NCBI RefSeq assembly: GCF_040253615.1
Contig: NZ_JBEJGY010000004.1
Location: forward strand, 3,596,001 to 3,660,000
Direction: 5' to 3'
Length of the DNA stretch: 64,000 nt
Source: Streptomyces sp. Edi4
GTDB lineage: Bacteria; Actinomycetota; Actinomycetes; Streptomycetales; Streptomycetaceae
Shown one piece after another: positions 33,872-43,838 of the stretch. Position 1 is the stretch's first letter. Each line of letters opens with the position of its first letter. Both the position numbers and the translations under genes were made by a program. A model generated the notes under the pieces. That model was not told the DNA's origin. It saw nothing but the letters and a program-made list of their open reading frames with translations, and did no database searches.

Positions 33872-33950
33872 AGTATGTTCGAGCGCATTCCCCTCATGCT
33901 TGACTGATCCCGCATTCGAATTCGGGGTCATTCTCCTGGGGGGCTGAATT
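33821..33950 (+). promoter_or_regulatory. Candidate promoter of the YcaO/SagB/export operon
   Basis: GATACGTACG (33821-33830) at the end of the VOC gene repeats the array motif of 24920-25020. TGAAGTAT (33868-33875) also occurs at 25107-25114 in the exporter promoter. TTGACT (33900-33905) is a possible -35 box, but no good -10 is seen at the right spacing. The stretch 33872-33930 is notably AT-rich for this genome. Confidence 0.45.
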
Positions 33951-36197
33951 TTGGAACGTCCTCGTCTCAAAGCACACTTCGGCGCGGAAATCGTCGACGG
34001 CGACCGGGTATTCCTGGTCGCCGACGATCAGCATTATCTGCTCAAAGGCCGGGGCGCGGTGGCGGTACTGCCCCATCTGGACGGCCGCAAGACGGTCGGC
34101 GAGATCGTCCAGGCGCTGCACGGCGAACTCTCGATCCCCCAGACCCTGACCGCGCTGCGGCGCTACGAGGCCGCGGGCCACCTCGCCGAGGGCCGGCCCG
34201 GCCTCGACGAGCGCGCCCTCGCGTTCTGGGACGCGCAGGGCATCGACCCGTACGCCGTGATCGAGGCGGGCGCCCGCGGTGTGCGCCTGACCGCGCTGGG
34301 CGGCGCCGACCCGGCGCCGGTCACCGAGGCGCTGCGCTCGAGCGGGATACGGGTCGGCGAGGACGGCGCCCTCCAGGTGGTCCTGGTGGCGGACTACCTG
34401 GATCCGGAGCTGGAGTCGGTCAACCGCGAACGGCTCGCCGACGGGCGGCCCTGGCTGCTGGCGAGGCCCGTCGGCGTCACCGCCTGGCTCGGCCCGCTCC
34501 TCCTGCCGGGGCAGAGCGGCTGCTGGTCCTGTATGGCCCAGCGGATCTTCGAGAACCGGCAGGTCGAGCGCTATCTGAGCGGCAAGCGCGGCGACCGCGT
34601 ACCACGCGGCACCACCATCGCCGCGCACCCCGGCGGCCATCAGGCCCTCGCCGGGCTGCTCGCGACGGAGGCCGCGCGTTTCCTGGCCACGGGTGAGTCA
34701 AAGGCCCTGGCGGGACGGATGGTAACCCTGGATCTGGCCGGGCTCGCCACCACGGGCCACACCCTGGTGCGCCGCCCGCAGTGCCCCTCCTGCGGGGACC
34801 CGGGCCTGACCGCGCACCGGAGCCCCAAGGTCGTCCTCACCCCCGGCGCCGCCCGGCACACCACCGACGGCGGCTACCGCACCCTGCCCCCGCAGCTGAC
34901 CTACGAGCGCCTGAAGCACCACGTCAGTCCGCAGCTGGGCGCGATCACCAAACTCGGCGCGCACGACGACATCGGAAACGGAATCACCTACGCCTTCACG
35001 GCCGGCCACAACTTCGCCATGGTCAACGACAACATGGATCTTTTGCGCCGCAATATGCGCGGGCAGAGCGGAGGAAAAGGAAGGTCGGAGATACAGGCGA
35101 AAGTCAGCGCGCTCTGCGAGGCGATCGAGCGATATTCGGCGGTGTGGCGCGGCGGTGAGCCGGTGCGGCGCGCCTCATACGCTGACCTCGATCCCTCCGT
35201 GGCCCTGCACATGGACCAGCTGCTGCTTTTCTCGCCCGCCCAGTTCGCCGGGCGCGATGCCTGGAACGCCGATCCCGAGCACCGCATCCACCTCGTGCCG
35301 GAACGTTTCCGCACCGATCTGCCGCTCGACTGGTCCACCGCCTGGTCCCTGACCCACGCCACCGAACGCCTGGTGCCGACCGGTTACGCCTACTACGGAC
35401 ACCCTGATCTGGCCCGGCATTTCTACTGCGTGGGCGACTCCAACGGCGGCGCCAGCGGCAACACCCTCGAAGAGGCGGTCCTCCAGGGCTTCTGCGAGGT
35501 CGTCGAGCGCGACGCGGTCGCCCTGTGGTGGTACAACCGGCTGCGCAGGCCCGCCTTCGACCTGGACTCGCTCGAAGACCCCTACATCGACTCGCTGCGC
35601 CGCTTCTACGCCGGCATGGACCGCGACCTGTGGGTCCTGGACCTCACCAGCGACCTCGGCATCCCGACGTTCGCCGCGCTCTCTCACCGACGCCACGAGG
35701 TCGAGGACATCATGGTCGGCTTCGGCGCCCACCCCGACCCCGCGATCGCCGCGATGCGCGCCCTGACCGAGGTCAACCAGTTCCTGCCGTTCGTGGAGCG
35801 CAGGGACGCCGACGGCAACACCGAGTACCGCACCGACGACGTCGAGACCTTGAAGTGGTGCCGCACGGCCAGGCTCGCCGACGAGCCCTGGCTGCTGCCC
35901 GACCCCGCGCTGCCCCCCACCACCCTCGCGAGCCACCAGAACTTCGCCGGGCACGATCTGGCCGGCCACATCGAGGAGTGCGTGGCCCGCGCGGACCGCG
36001 CCGGCATCGAGGTGATCGTGCTCGACCAGACCCAGCCCGACCTGGATCTGCACGTGGTCAAGGTGATCGCCCCCGGCATGCGCCACTTCTGGCGCCGGCT
36101 CGGCCCGGGCCGCCTCTACGACGTACCCGTACAGCTCGGGCTCCTGGCGGAGGCGACGCGCGAGGAAGAGGTGAATCCGTGGAACGTGTTCTTCTGA
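33951..36197 (+). CDS. Fused ThiF-like/YcaO azoline cyclodehydratase (TOMM)
   Basis: Key RiPP enzyme, 748 residues. The N-terminal about 350 residues are the E1/ThiF-like leader-binding partner: a start of RLKAHFGAEIVDG with winged-helix-like PHLDGRKTVGEIVQALHG, and two CxxC pairs, CWSC (about 191-194) and CPSC (about 277-280), for structural zinc. The rest is YcaO: KLGAHDDIGNGITYAF, the ATP-site helix SEIQAKVSALCEAIERYSA, GASGNTLEEAVLQGFCEVVE and GFGAHPDPAIAAMRALTEVNQ. It uses ATP to turn Cys/Ser/Thr into azolines. The C-terminus is PWNVFF, not the usual Pro-rich tail. TTG 33951 follows GGGGGG. Confidence 0.94.
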   Translation: MERPRLKAHFGAEIVDGDRVFLVADDQHYLLKGRGAVAVLPHLDGRKTVGEIVQALHGELSIPQTLTALRRYEAAGHLAEGRPGLDERALAFWDAQGIDPYAVIEAGARGVRLTALGGADPAPVTEALRSSGIRVGEDGALQVVLVADYLDPELESVNRERLADGRPWLLARPVGVTAWLGPLLLPGQSGCWSCMAQRIFENRQVERYLSGKRGDRVPRGTTIAAHPGGHQALAGLLATEAARFLATGESKALAGRMVTLDLAGLATTGHTLVRRPQCPSCGDPGLTAHRSPKVVLTPGAARHTTDGGYRTLPPQLTYERLKHHVSPQLGAITKLGAHDDIGNGITYAFTAGHNFAMVNDNMDLLRRNMRGQSGGKGRSEIQAKVSALCEAIERYSAVWRGGEPVRRASYADLDPSVALHMDQLLLFSPAQFAGRDAWNADPEHRIHLVPERFRTDLPLDWSTAWSLTHATERLVPTGYAYYGHPDLARHFYCVGDSNGGASGNTLEEAVLQGFCEVVERDAVALWWYNRLRRPAFDLDSLEDPYIDSLRRFYAGMDRDLWVLDLTSDLGIPTFAALSHRRHEVEDIMVGFGAHPDPAIAAMRALTEVNQFLPFVERRDADGNTEYRTDDVETLKWCRTARLADEPWLLPDPALPPTTLASHQNFAGHDLAGHIEECVARADRAGIEVIVLDQTQPDLDLHVVKVIAPGMRHFWRRLGPGRLYDVPVQLGLLAEATREEEVNPWNVFF

Positions 36198-37744
36198 CCG
36201 TCCCGGCGCCGGCCCCCGCCGCGCCGTTGGCCGCCGCCCCGGTCACGACCCCCTCGCGGCTGCGCCCCGACGCGCGGCTGACCACGCCCGGCGACGGCGA
36301 GCTGCGGATCACCGGACCGCGATCCACTCTGACGCTGCGTCAACTTCCGCTCGGCGTACGGTCGGAGATCGCCCTGCTCGCGACCGGATGGCAGGATCTG
36401 GACGCGCTCGGGGCCCGGGTCGTCGCCGCCGACGGCATGCGGGCGCTGCTGCGGCTCCGGCTCGCGGTGGGTCGGCTCGACGAGGAGGGGCTGCTCGAAC
36501 ACGCCGTCCTCAGCGGCGAGTCGGAGCTTGCGCGGCTGTCCCCGGTCGGTCGTGGACGCACGGGGCTCGGCCCCGCGCCTCTGGCCGGCCGGCCCGTCAA
36601 GCTCTCCCGTTTCGCCCTGGCCCAGGTCGGCGGCGGACGGCTGACCCTGGCCGCGCCGGGCAGCCACCTCACGGTCACGCTCTGCCCCGATGCGTCCGCG
36701 CTGCTCGGCGTGCTCGCCGACTGGACGACGCCCGAGGCGGCCGGGGAACGGCTCGGGCTGCCGGGCACGGACGCGACGCTGCGGCTGCTGCACGCCGCCG
36801 GACTGCTCGCCCCCGGCGCGCCCGGCCAGGATCTGGAGGACACCGCGCTGCCCGCCGCCCAGTGGGCGCCGGCCGAGCTGTGGCTGCACGCCCGCAGCCG
36901 CAACCCGCGCACGGTCGCCGGATACGGCGGCACCTACCCGGGCCGCGACCACTTCGCGCCGCTGCCCGCCGCGCCGCCCGCCCGCGGCACCCGGCGCGTG
37001 GCCCTGCCCGTCCCGGACCTGACGGCCATCGCCCGCACCGACCCCTCGCTGACCGAGGTCCTGGAGAGCCGGCGTTCGGTCCGCGAGCACGACGCCGCCG
37101 CGCCCCTCACCGACGTACAGCTCGGTGAACTCCTCTACCGCACGGCCCGCTGCCGCCAGACGTTCACCGGCGGGGACGGGCAGGAGCTGGCCGACCGGCC
37201 CTATCCGAGCGGTGGCGCCGTGCACGAGCTGGAGATCTATCCGCTCGTCACCGCCTGCGCGGGCATCGAGCCGGGCCTGTGGCACTACCGCACCGACCGG
37301 CACGAGCTCGAACACGTGGCGGAGCCCGGCCCCGCCACCGCCGCGCTGGTGCACGGCGCCCGCGAGGGGGCCCTGATGACGGACGACCCCCAGGTCGTGC
37401 TGCTGGTGGCGGCGCGGTTCGGGCGCGTCATGTGGAAGTACGAGACGGTCGCCTATCCGCTGCTGCTCAAGCACGTCGGGGTGTTCTACCAGACCGTGTA
37501 TCTGGTCGGCGCCGCGATGGGGCTCGCGGTGTGCGGGCTCGGCGGCGGCGACGCGGCCGACTTCGCGGCGGCCACGGGGCTCGACCCGCTGGGCGAGGGC
37601 GGCGTCGGCGAACTGGTCGTCGGCAGCAGGCCCGCGCGCCTGCGACACCCCTTCGCCGTGCCGCCCCTGACCGCCGGCGCCCCTTCGGCCGGCCCCGGCG
37701 CGCCGCCCCACGCGGGGGCCTTCGCCGCCGAGGAGAGACGATGA
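36179..37744 (+). CDS. SagB-type FMN-dependent azoline dehydrogenase
   Basis: Protein of 521 residues that oxidises azolines to azoles. An N-terminal region (about 1-270) resembles the SagB accessory/TOMM-binding domain. The C-terminal nitroreductase-like domain starts at SLTEVLESRRSVREHDAAAP, has RPYPSGGAVHELEIY for the FMN site and YETVAYPLLLKHVGVFYQTV; a Lys/Tyr-type catalytic pair is plausible in this last block. GTG 36179 overlaps the YcaO gene by 19 bp and its stop overlaps the NHLM gene, so modification and export are coupled. With six Cys in the core, this predicts polythiazole rather than thiazoline product. Confidence 0.92.
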   Translation: MERVLLTVPAPAPAAPLAAAPVTTPSRLRPDARLTTPGDGELRITGPRSTLTLRQLPLGVRSEIALLATGWQDLDALGARVVAADGMRALLRLRLAVGRLDEEGLLEHAVLSGESELARLSPVGRGRTGLGPAPLAGRPVKLSRFALAQVGGGRLTLAAPGSHLTVTLCPDASALLGVLADWTTPEAAGERLGLPGTDATLRLLHAAGLLAPGAPGQDLEDTALPAAQWAPAELWLHARSRNPRTVAGYGGTYPGRDHFAPLPAAPPARGTRRVALPVPDLTAIARTDPSLTEVLESRRSVREHDAAAPLTDVQLGELLYRTARCRQTFTGGDGQELADRPYPSGGAVHELEIYPLVTACAGIEPGLWHYRTDRHELEHVAEPGPATAALVHGAREGALMTDDPQVVLLVAARFGRVMWKYETVAYPLLLKHVGVFYQTVYLVGAAMGLAVCGLGGGDAADFAAATGLDPLGEGGVGELVVGSRPARLRHPFAVPPLTAGAPSAGPGAPPHAGAFAAEERR

Positions 37745-38553
37745 ACTTCCGCTACAAGGCGCTGCAACGCATGCGGGAGCCCGACGAGTTGGACTCCCCC
37801 ACCCTGCTCGCCGCGCCCCGGGGCTGGATCGCCGTCTTCGTCGTCATGATCATCATGGCCGGTGCCTCGCTCTGGGCGTTCCGGGGCAGTCTGCCCATCA
37901 GCGTCTCCGCGCCCGGCCTGCTGACCCGGCCGCTCGGCAGCGCCCAGGTGCAGAGCCCGGTGCCGGGCACGGTCACCCAGCTGCTCGTGCGCGCCACCGA
38001 CAGCGTCACCGCCGGGCAGCCCGTCGCCCGGGTGCGGTCGGCCGACGGCACGTCCTCACCGGTCACCAGCCCCTTCGCCGGGCATGTGGTGGGTCTGGGG
38101 GTGAGCGAGGGACAGGTCATACCGGCCGGTTTCACCCTCGCCACCGTCGAGCGCACCGACGCCGCCGACGACCGGATCGTGGCCATGGTCTTCGTGCCGG
38201 CCGCCCGCGCGGTCGGCCTGGTCCCGGGCCGGCCCGTGGACCTGTCGGTGTCGAGCGCCCCGGCCGGCACCTTCGGGCTGCTGCGCGGCAGGATCACCTC
38301 GGTGAGCCCCTACCCGCTCACCTCCGGCGAACTGACCGGCCTGGTCGGCGGCGACCTCGCCGCCAGGAGTTACGCCGCGCCGAGCGCGCCCCGCCTGGTC
38401 GTCGTCGACCTGGTCCGCTCCACCACCACCCGGTCGGGATACGCCTGGTCGACCACTGACGGGCCGCCGCACGCGCTGGACACCCAGGTCTCCGTTCAGG
38501 CGACGATCAACCTCGGCAGCCAGACACCGTTCAGCCTGATTCTCGGACGCTGA
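37741..38553 (+). CDS. NHLM bacteriocin-type membrane fusion (HlyD-like) protein
   Basis: Protein of 270 residues: short cytoplasmic start, one transmembrane helix (WIAVFVVMIIMAGASLWAF, about 28-46), then beta-rich lipoyl/barrel segments with QSPVPGTVTQLLVRATDSV and SPFAGHVVGLGVSEGQVIPAG. This is the membrane fusion subunit that goes with the two NHLM ABC proteins that follow. ATG overlaps the SagB stop. In an actinomycete it cannot reach an outer membrane; it probably shapes the extracytoplasmic part of the exporter. Confidence 0.9.
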   Translation: MNFRYKALQRMREPDELDSPTLLAAPRGWIAVFVVMIIMAGASLWAFRGSLPISVSAPGLLTRPLGSAQVQSPVPGTVTQLLVRATDSVTAGQPVARVRSADGTSSPVTSPFAGHVVGLGVSEGQVIPAGFTLATVERTDAADDRIVAMVFVPAARAVGLVPGRPVDLSVSSAPAGTFGLLRGRITSVSPYPLTSGELTGLVGGDLAARSYAAPSAPRLVVVDLVRSTTTRSGYAWSTTDGPPHALDTQVSVQATINLGSQTPFSLILGR

Positions 38554-38562
38554 GGTGGAGCG

Positions 38563-40818
38563 ATGACGCAGACAGTCGACACCCCGCCGCGCCCCGCGCC
38601 CGACCCCGTCGAGCGGCCCGCGGCGCTCACCCCGGGCAGACGCTCGGCGCGCTGGCGGCACAAGGTGCCCACCGTCATCCAGATGGAGTCGGTGGAGTGC
38701 GGCGCCGCGAGCCTGGCCATGATCCTCGGCTATCACGGCCGCTTCGTGCCCCTGGAGGAGCTGCGCGGCCTGTGCGGGGTGTCCCGCGACGGCGCGAAGG
38801 CCTCCACGGTGCTCGCCGCCGCCCGCGCCCACGGCCTGATCGCCAAGGGCCACCAGGCCGAGGCGGAGACCCTGAAGGACCTCTCCGCGCCCGTCATCAT
38901 CTTCTGGGCCTTCCAGCACTTCATGGTGGTGGAAGGCGTACGGACCCGGCTGGGCAGGACCGTCGTCGCGGTCAACGACCCAGCCGCGGGACCCCGGTTG
39001 ATGGACTGGGAGGAATTCGACTCCGGGTTCACCGGGATCGTCCTGTCCTTCGAGAAGGGACCCGATTTCCGGCCCGGCGGCAAGGAGACGAAGGTCGGCG
39101 CGGCGCTCCTGCAACGCCGGCTGCCATCGGGCCGGGCGCTGCCGCTGGTGCTCCTGGCCAGCGCCCTGCTCGTCCTTCCCGGCATCGCGGCGCCCGCCTT
39201 CAGCCGGGTCTTCATCGACCGGGTGCTCGCCGGCGGACAGCGGAGCTATCTGCTGCCCCTGGTCATCGCGATGACGGCGACCGCGCTCGGCATCCTGATC
39301 CTCACCTCCGTACAGCGGCACTATCTGCTGCGCCTGGAGATACGCCTCGGCCTCGCGAGCTCGGCCCGCTTCTTCCGGCACCTGCTGCGGCTGCCCGTGG
39401 ACTTCTTCCTCCAGCGCAGGCCCGCCGAGGTCGCCAAGCGGGTGTCCGGCAACGACGTGGTCGCCGAAATCCTCTCCCGCGACCTCGCCCTTTCCGTCAT
39501 CAACCTGGTCCTCGTCACCTTCTACGCGGCCGTCCTCATCCGCTACGACGTGCTGCTCGGTGTCATCGGGATCGGGATGGCGCTGCTCAACATCGCGGTG
39601 CTGCGCTGGGTCTCGCGGGCCCGCACCGACGCGGTGGTCGCCCTGCGCGCCGACCGGGGCAATCTGACCGCCACCACCTTCACCACGCTCAGCCTGATCG
39701 AGACGGTCAAGGCGACCGGCTCCGAGCCGGACGCGTTCACCCGCTGGGCCGGCTTCCTGGCCAAGGTGATCACCGCCAAGCAGCGCCTCGGGCCGCCGAC
39801 GGCCGTCCTGACCGTGGTGCCCGCGATGCTCGCGGCCCTCAACAGTGGGCTCATCCTGCTCGTCGGCGGCGAACGGGTGGTGGACGGCGTGATCAGCGTC
39901 GGCATCCTGGTCTCCTTCCAGACCCTGCTCGCCGCGCTCAGCCGCCCCGTCACCCAGCTCACCAACCTGGGCAGCCGCCTCCAGGAGGTCACCGCCGACA
40001 TCAAGCGCCTGTACGACGTGGAGCGCTACCCGGCGGCGACCGTGTTCGACCTGCCCGACGACGGGGAGGTGAGCCGGCTCGACGGCTATCTGGAGTTCAA
40101 GGACGTGCGGTTCGGCTACAGCCCGCTGGCCGAACCCGTGATCAAGGACCTCAGCCTGAGCCTGGTGCCGGGGCGGCGGGTGGCGGTCGTGGGGAGCTCG
40201 GGCAGCGGCAAGTCCACCCTGGGGCGCCTGGTCACCGGCCTGCACCAGCCGTGGTCGGGGCAGATCCTGCTCGACGGGCAGCCGCGCGAGGAGGTCTCCC
40301 GCAGCCGTCTCGCCTCCTCGGTCGCCTACGTCGACCAGGACATCTCCCTGTTCGAGGGCACGGTCAGGGACAACCTGACGCTCTGGAACACCGACATCCC
40401 CGACGACGACGTGATCGCGGCCCTGCGTGACGCCGCGCTCTTCGACACGGTCGCCGCCCGGCCCGGCGGCATCAACAGCCTCGTCGACGAGGATGGCCGC
40501 AACTACAGCGGCGGCCAGCGCCAGCGCCTCGAACTGGCCCGCGCGCTCGCCCTGCAACCCACCCTTTTGATCCTGGACGAGGCCACCAGCGCCCTGGACC
40601 CGGAGACCGAACGGCTCATCATGGACAACCTGCGCCGGCGCGGCTGCGCCTGCCTGACCATCGCGCACCGCCTCTCCACGGTCCGCGACGCCGACGAGAT
40701 CATCGTGCTCGACGGCGGCCGCATCGCCGAACGCGGCACCCACGAGGAGCTGTTGGCGCTCGGCGGCCAGTACGCCGCCCTCATCGAGTCGAGTCGCCGC
40801 ACGAAGGACGCCGCATGA
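38563..40818 (+). CDS. NHLM-type peptidase/ABC exporter (C39 domain)
   Basis: Exporter of 751 residues with three parts. A C39 cysteine peptidase comes first: VIQMESVECGAASLAMIL with catalytic Cys near 46, and FQHFMVVEG with His near 119. Six-helix ABC membrane domain follows (VLLASALLVLPGIAAPAFS onward). Then the ATPase: Walker A GSSGSGKST (about 545), Q-loop YVDQDISLFEG, signature YSGGQRQRLELA, Walker B LLILDEATSALD. It should cut the NHLP leader after GG and export the modified core. ATG 38563 follows GAGGTGGAG. Confidence 0.94.
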   Translation: MTQTVDTPPRPAPDPVERPAALTPGRRSARWRHKVPTVIQMESVECGAASLAMILGYHGRFVPLEELRGLCGVSRDGAKASTVLAAARAHGLIAKGHQAEAETLKDLSAPVIIFWAFQHFMVVEGVRTRLGRTVVAVNDPAAGPRLMDWEEFDSGFTGIVLSFEKGPDFRPGGKETKVGAALLQRRLPSGRALPLVLLASALLVLPGIAAPAFSRVFIDRVLAGGQRSYLLPLVIAMTATALGILILTSVQRHYLLRLEIRLGLASSARFFRHLLRLPVDFFLQRRPAEVAKRVSGNDVVAEILSRDLALSVINLVLVTFYAAVLIRYDVLLGVIGIGMALLNIAVLRWVSRARTDAVVALRADRGNLTATTFTTLSLIETVKATGSEPDAFTRWAGFLAKVITAKQRLGPPTAVLTVVPAMLAALNSGLILLVGGERVVDGVISVGILVSFQTLLAALSRPVTQLTNLGSRLQEVTADIKRLYDVERYPAATVFDLPDDGEVSRLDGYLEFKDVRFGYSPLAEPVIKDLSLSLVPGRRVAVVGSSGSGKSTLGRLVTGLHQPWSGQILLDGQPREEVSRSRLASSVAYVDQDISLFEGTVRDNLTLWNTDIPDDDVIAALRDAALFDTVAARPGGINSLVDEDGRNYSGGQRQRLELARALALQPTLLILDEATSALDPETERLIMDNLRRRGCACLTIAHRLSTVRDADEIIVLDGGRIAERGTHEELLALGGQYAALIESSRRTKDAA

Positions 40819-40855
40819 GACCCGCGTCCTTCGTCCGCCGCCCCAAGGAGGCAGC

Positions 40856-43798
40856 ATGACCATCGCCCCGCCGCCGGCCGGCGCCGAGCTCATGCCGTTC
40901 CTCACCGAGCGGGCCACCCCCGTCGAGCTGACGGCCGACCGCTTCCTGCGCTTCGACGACATCCGCCGGGTGGTCGTGGTGGAGTCGGGCGCGGTCGATC
41001 TGTTCGCGGTCGAGATGCGTGACGGCGTGCCACGGGGGCGCTGGACCTATCTGAACCGGGTCGAGCGCGGCGCCATCCTGATCGGCACGCCCTATGGCCC
41101 CCACCACCGCATCGTGGGCCGCCCGGTACTCGGCTCGCGCCTGTCCCACCTGCCGTTCTCGCACGTCGAGTCGTTGTCGGGACCGGCCGGGCAGGCGCTG
41201 CCCGAGGCCGAGTTCCGGGCCACCGTCGAGCAGTTCGTACGCGGCGTCGAGCAGGGCATCGTGGCCCTCGCCGAGGCGCTGCGCGGGGTGCTGCCGCCAC
41301 GTGAGTTCGTACCGCTGGCGACCGGCGCCGCCACCGAGGCCGCCGACGGCGAGGCGATCCGGTCGGTCGACGGGGTGCGCTGGGTCCTCATCGAGGAGGG
41401 CCACGTCGAGATGGTGGAGGGGGTGGCGGGCGAGATCGGCCCCGGCACCGACATCTGCGTCACCGAACGCGACTGGCTCATCGCCCACGGCTTCACCCGG
41501 CTGCGCTCGCGCTCCGTGCAGGAGCTGCTGTCCAACGGGGAGCTGTGGGGCCGCTGGGTGACCCACGCGGCCCGGCTCCTGTATGTGATCGACCGCCGGG
41601 TGGAGCGCGGACGGCTCGCCGAGCGCGAGGCGCTCGAGCGCCGGCGCGCGCGGGACAAGTCCACCATGGCGCGCGCCGCTCTTGGCTTCGAGTCCGTCAT
41701 CCGCGACACCGAGGCCCGTATCAAACTGGCCGAGGTGGCCGCCGATCCCACCACGCTGGCCGCCGCCCGTCTGGTCGCGTCCCACCAGGGCTTCACCGTC
41801 AGGGCGCCGGTCGCGGGCAGCGGACACGGCCGGGACACCACCGAGCTCCAGGCCATCGCGCTCGCCTCCGGCGTGCGCACCCGAACGGTCCGGCTGGACG
41901 GGACCTGGTGGAAGCAGGACCTCGGCCCGATGATCGGCTTCCGCAAGATCGGCGACGTGCCGGTGGCGCTGCTGCCGATCGGCCGGGGCTACGTCGTCGC
42001 CGAGGGGGCCCGGGTCACCCCGCTCACCCGCGAGGCGGCCGACGAACTCACCAACCAGGCAACGGTGTTGTACCGGCCGCTGCCCGCGACGGTGAAGACG
42101 ATCGGCGCTCTGCTGCGCTTCGGCTTCCGCAACAACCGCCGCGATCTGTGGACCTTCGCCGTGATGGGCGTCGCCGTCTCCGTGATCGGGCTGCTCGTGC
42201 CCATCATGACGGGCGCGGTGCTCGGCACGTTCGTCGCCGAGGCCCGGCGCGACCTGATCGTCCAGGGCGCCTGCGTGGTGATCGCCTCCGCCCTGGTGGT
42301 GGCCGCCCTGTCCATCCTCCAGAACATCGCCGTCCTGCGGATCGAGAGCCGGTCGACTGCCGCGATGCAGGTCGGCATGTGGACCAGGCTGCTTTCGCTG
42401 CCCGCGTCGTTCTTCTCGCGCTACTCCACGGGCGAGCTCGGCACCACCGTCCTCGGCATCAGCACCGCCCAGGAGATGCTGTCCGGGATGACGACCACGG
42501 CGGCCCTCGGGCTGCTCACAGGCCTGGCCAACCTGGCCCTCGTGTACTTCTACAGCGTGTGGCTCGCACTCCTTGCGACCGCTCTCGTCCTGGCCGGCGG
42601 GGCGTTCGCCATGGTCGCCGGGTACTTCGAGGTGCGCTGGCAGCGCCGCCTCTACCAGCACGAGCAGCGCATGTCCTCGCGGGTGTTCCAACTCCTCACC
42701 GCCATACCGAAGTTGCGGGTGACCGCGGCCGAGGAGCGGGTGTTCGGCGTGTGGGCGGAGCAGTTCACCAAGGGCCGCTCCCAGGCCGCCTCCGCGCGCC
42801 GCGTACAGAACATGGTCACCACCTTCAACGCGGCCTACCCGGTGCTGTGTTCAGCCATCCTGTTCGCCGTGGTCGGCGGCCCGCTCGGTGGCAGCGTGCC
42901 GGTCGCCGCCTTCCTGTCCTTCTTCGCCGCGTTCAACCTGCTGCTCGCCGCCTCCCTGCAATTCACCGCCGCCGCCATCGTCGCGATGGGCGTGGTGCCG
43001 ATGCTGGAGGAGCTGCGGCCCATCCTGGAGGCCGAGCCCGAGGTCAACGACGTCCAGGCCGACCCCGGCGACCTCTCGGGCCGGGTCGCGCTCTCGCATG
43101 TGACGTTCCGCTACAAGGAGGACGGGCCGCTGGTCCTCGACGACGTCGACCTGACGGTGGAACCGGGTGAGTTCGTGGCGCTGGTCGGGCCCTCGGGCAG
43201 CGGGAAGTCGACGGTGCTCAGGCTGCTGCTCGGCTTCGAGCAGCCGAGCGCCGGTTCGGTCCTGTACGACGGCCAGAACCTCGCGGAGCTCGACGTCTCG
43301 GCGGTGCGGCGCCAGTGCGGGGTGGTGCTCCAGCACGGGGCGCTGCTCGCGGGCAGCATCAAGACCAACATCGTCGGCAGCGGCAGCTACACCGTCGAGG
43401 ACGCCTGGGCGGCCGCCGAGATGGCCGGGATCTCCGCCGACATCGAGGCGATGCCGATGGGCATGAACACCGTGCTCTCCGAGGGCACCAGCACCCTGTC
43501 CGGCGGCCAGCGCCAGCGCCTGATGATCGCCCGCGCGCTGGTGGCACGGCCCCGCATCGTCTTCTTCGACGAGGCGACCAGCGCGCTCGACAACCCCACT
43601 CAGAAGATGGTCGCCGAGTCCACCCGCCGGCTCAACGCGAGCCGGGTCGTCATCGCCCACCGCCTCTCCACCGTCGCGGACGCCGACAAGATCGTCGTCA
43701 TGGACGGCGGCCGGGTGGTCCAGGAGGGCCGGTACGAGGAACTGCTCGCCGACTCCGCCGGCCTCTTCGCCCGGCTCGCCCAGCGCCAGATGTCCTGA
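40856..43798 (+). CDS. NHLM-type ABC transporter, second subunit
   Basis: Protein of 980 residues. The N-terminal about 420 residues contain a cyclic-nucleotide-binding-like or NHLM-specific region (FDDIRRVVVVESGAVDLFAV and its repeat WVLIEEGHVEMVEG), then a helical ABC membrane domain (WTFAVMGVAVSVIGLLVPIM onward) and an ATPase with Walker A GPSGSGKST (about 777), signature LSGGQRQRLMIA and Walker B IVFFDEATSALD. No C39 domain. With the C39 transporter upstream it forms the paired NHLM export system. AAGGAGGCAGC precedes ATG 40856. Confidence 0.93.
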   Translation: MTIAPPPAGAELMPFLTERATPVELTADRFLRFDDIRRVVVVESGAVDLFAVEMRDGVPRGRWTYLNRVERGAILIGTPYGPHHRIVGRPVLGSRLSHLPFSHVESLSGPAGQALPEAEFRATVEQFVRGVEQGIVALAEALRGVLPPREFVPLATGAATEAADGEAIRSVDGVRWVLIEEGHVEMVEGVAGEIGPGTDICVTERDWLIAHGFTRLRSRSVQELLSNGELWGRWVTHAARLLYVIDRRVERGRLAEREALERRRARDKSTMARAALGFESVIRDTEARIKLAEVAADPTTLAAARLVASHQGFTVRAPVAGSGHGRDTTELQAIALASGVRTRTVRLDGTWWKQDLGPMIGFRKIGDVPVALLPIGRGYVVAEGARVTPLTREAADELTNQATVLYRPLPATVKTIGALLRFGFRNNRRDLWTFAVMGVAVSVIGLLVPIMTGAVLGTFVAEARRDLIVQGACVVIASALVVAALSILQNIAVLRIESRSTAAMQVGMWTRLLSLPASFFSRYSTGELGTTVLGISTAQEMLSGMTTTAALGLLTGLANLALVYFYSVWLALLATALVLAGGAFAMVAGYFEVRWQRRLYQHEQRMSSRVFQLLTAIPKLRVTAAEERVFGVWAEQFTKGRSQAASARRVQNMVTTFNAAYPVLCSAILFAVVGGPLGGSVPVAAFLSFFAAFNLLLAASLQFTAAAIVAMGVVPMLEELRPILEAEPEVNDVQADPGDLSGRVALSHVTFRYKEDGPLVLDDVDLTVEPGEFVALVGPSGSGKSTVLRLLLGFEQPSAGSVLYDGQNLAELDVSAVRRQCGVVLQHGALLAGSIKTNIVGSGSYTVEDAWAAAEMAGISADIEAMPMGMNTVLSEGTSTLSGGQRQRLMIARALVARPRIVFFDEATSALDNPTQKMVAESTRRLNASRVVIAHRLSTVADADKIVVMDGGRVVQEGRYEELLADSAGLFARLAQRQMS

Positions 43799-43838
43799 AC
43801 GACCCCGCATTTCCTACTGGTTGACCTGAGGAGATCCC

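Noticed and set aside
38056..40962. 968-residue open frame opposite the HlyD/C39 transporter genes
   Set aside because: It is a high-GC shadow of two clear plus-strand genes; it has no domain pattern and no ribosome site.
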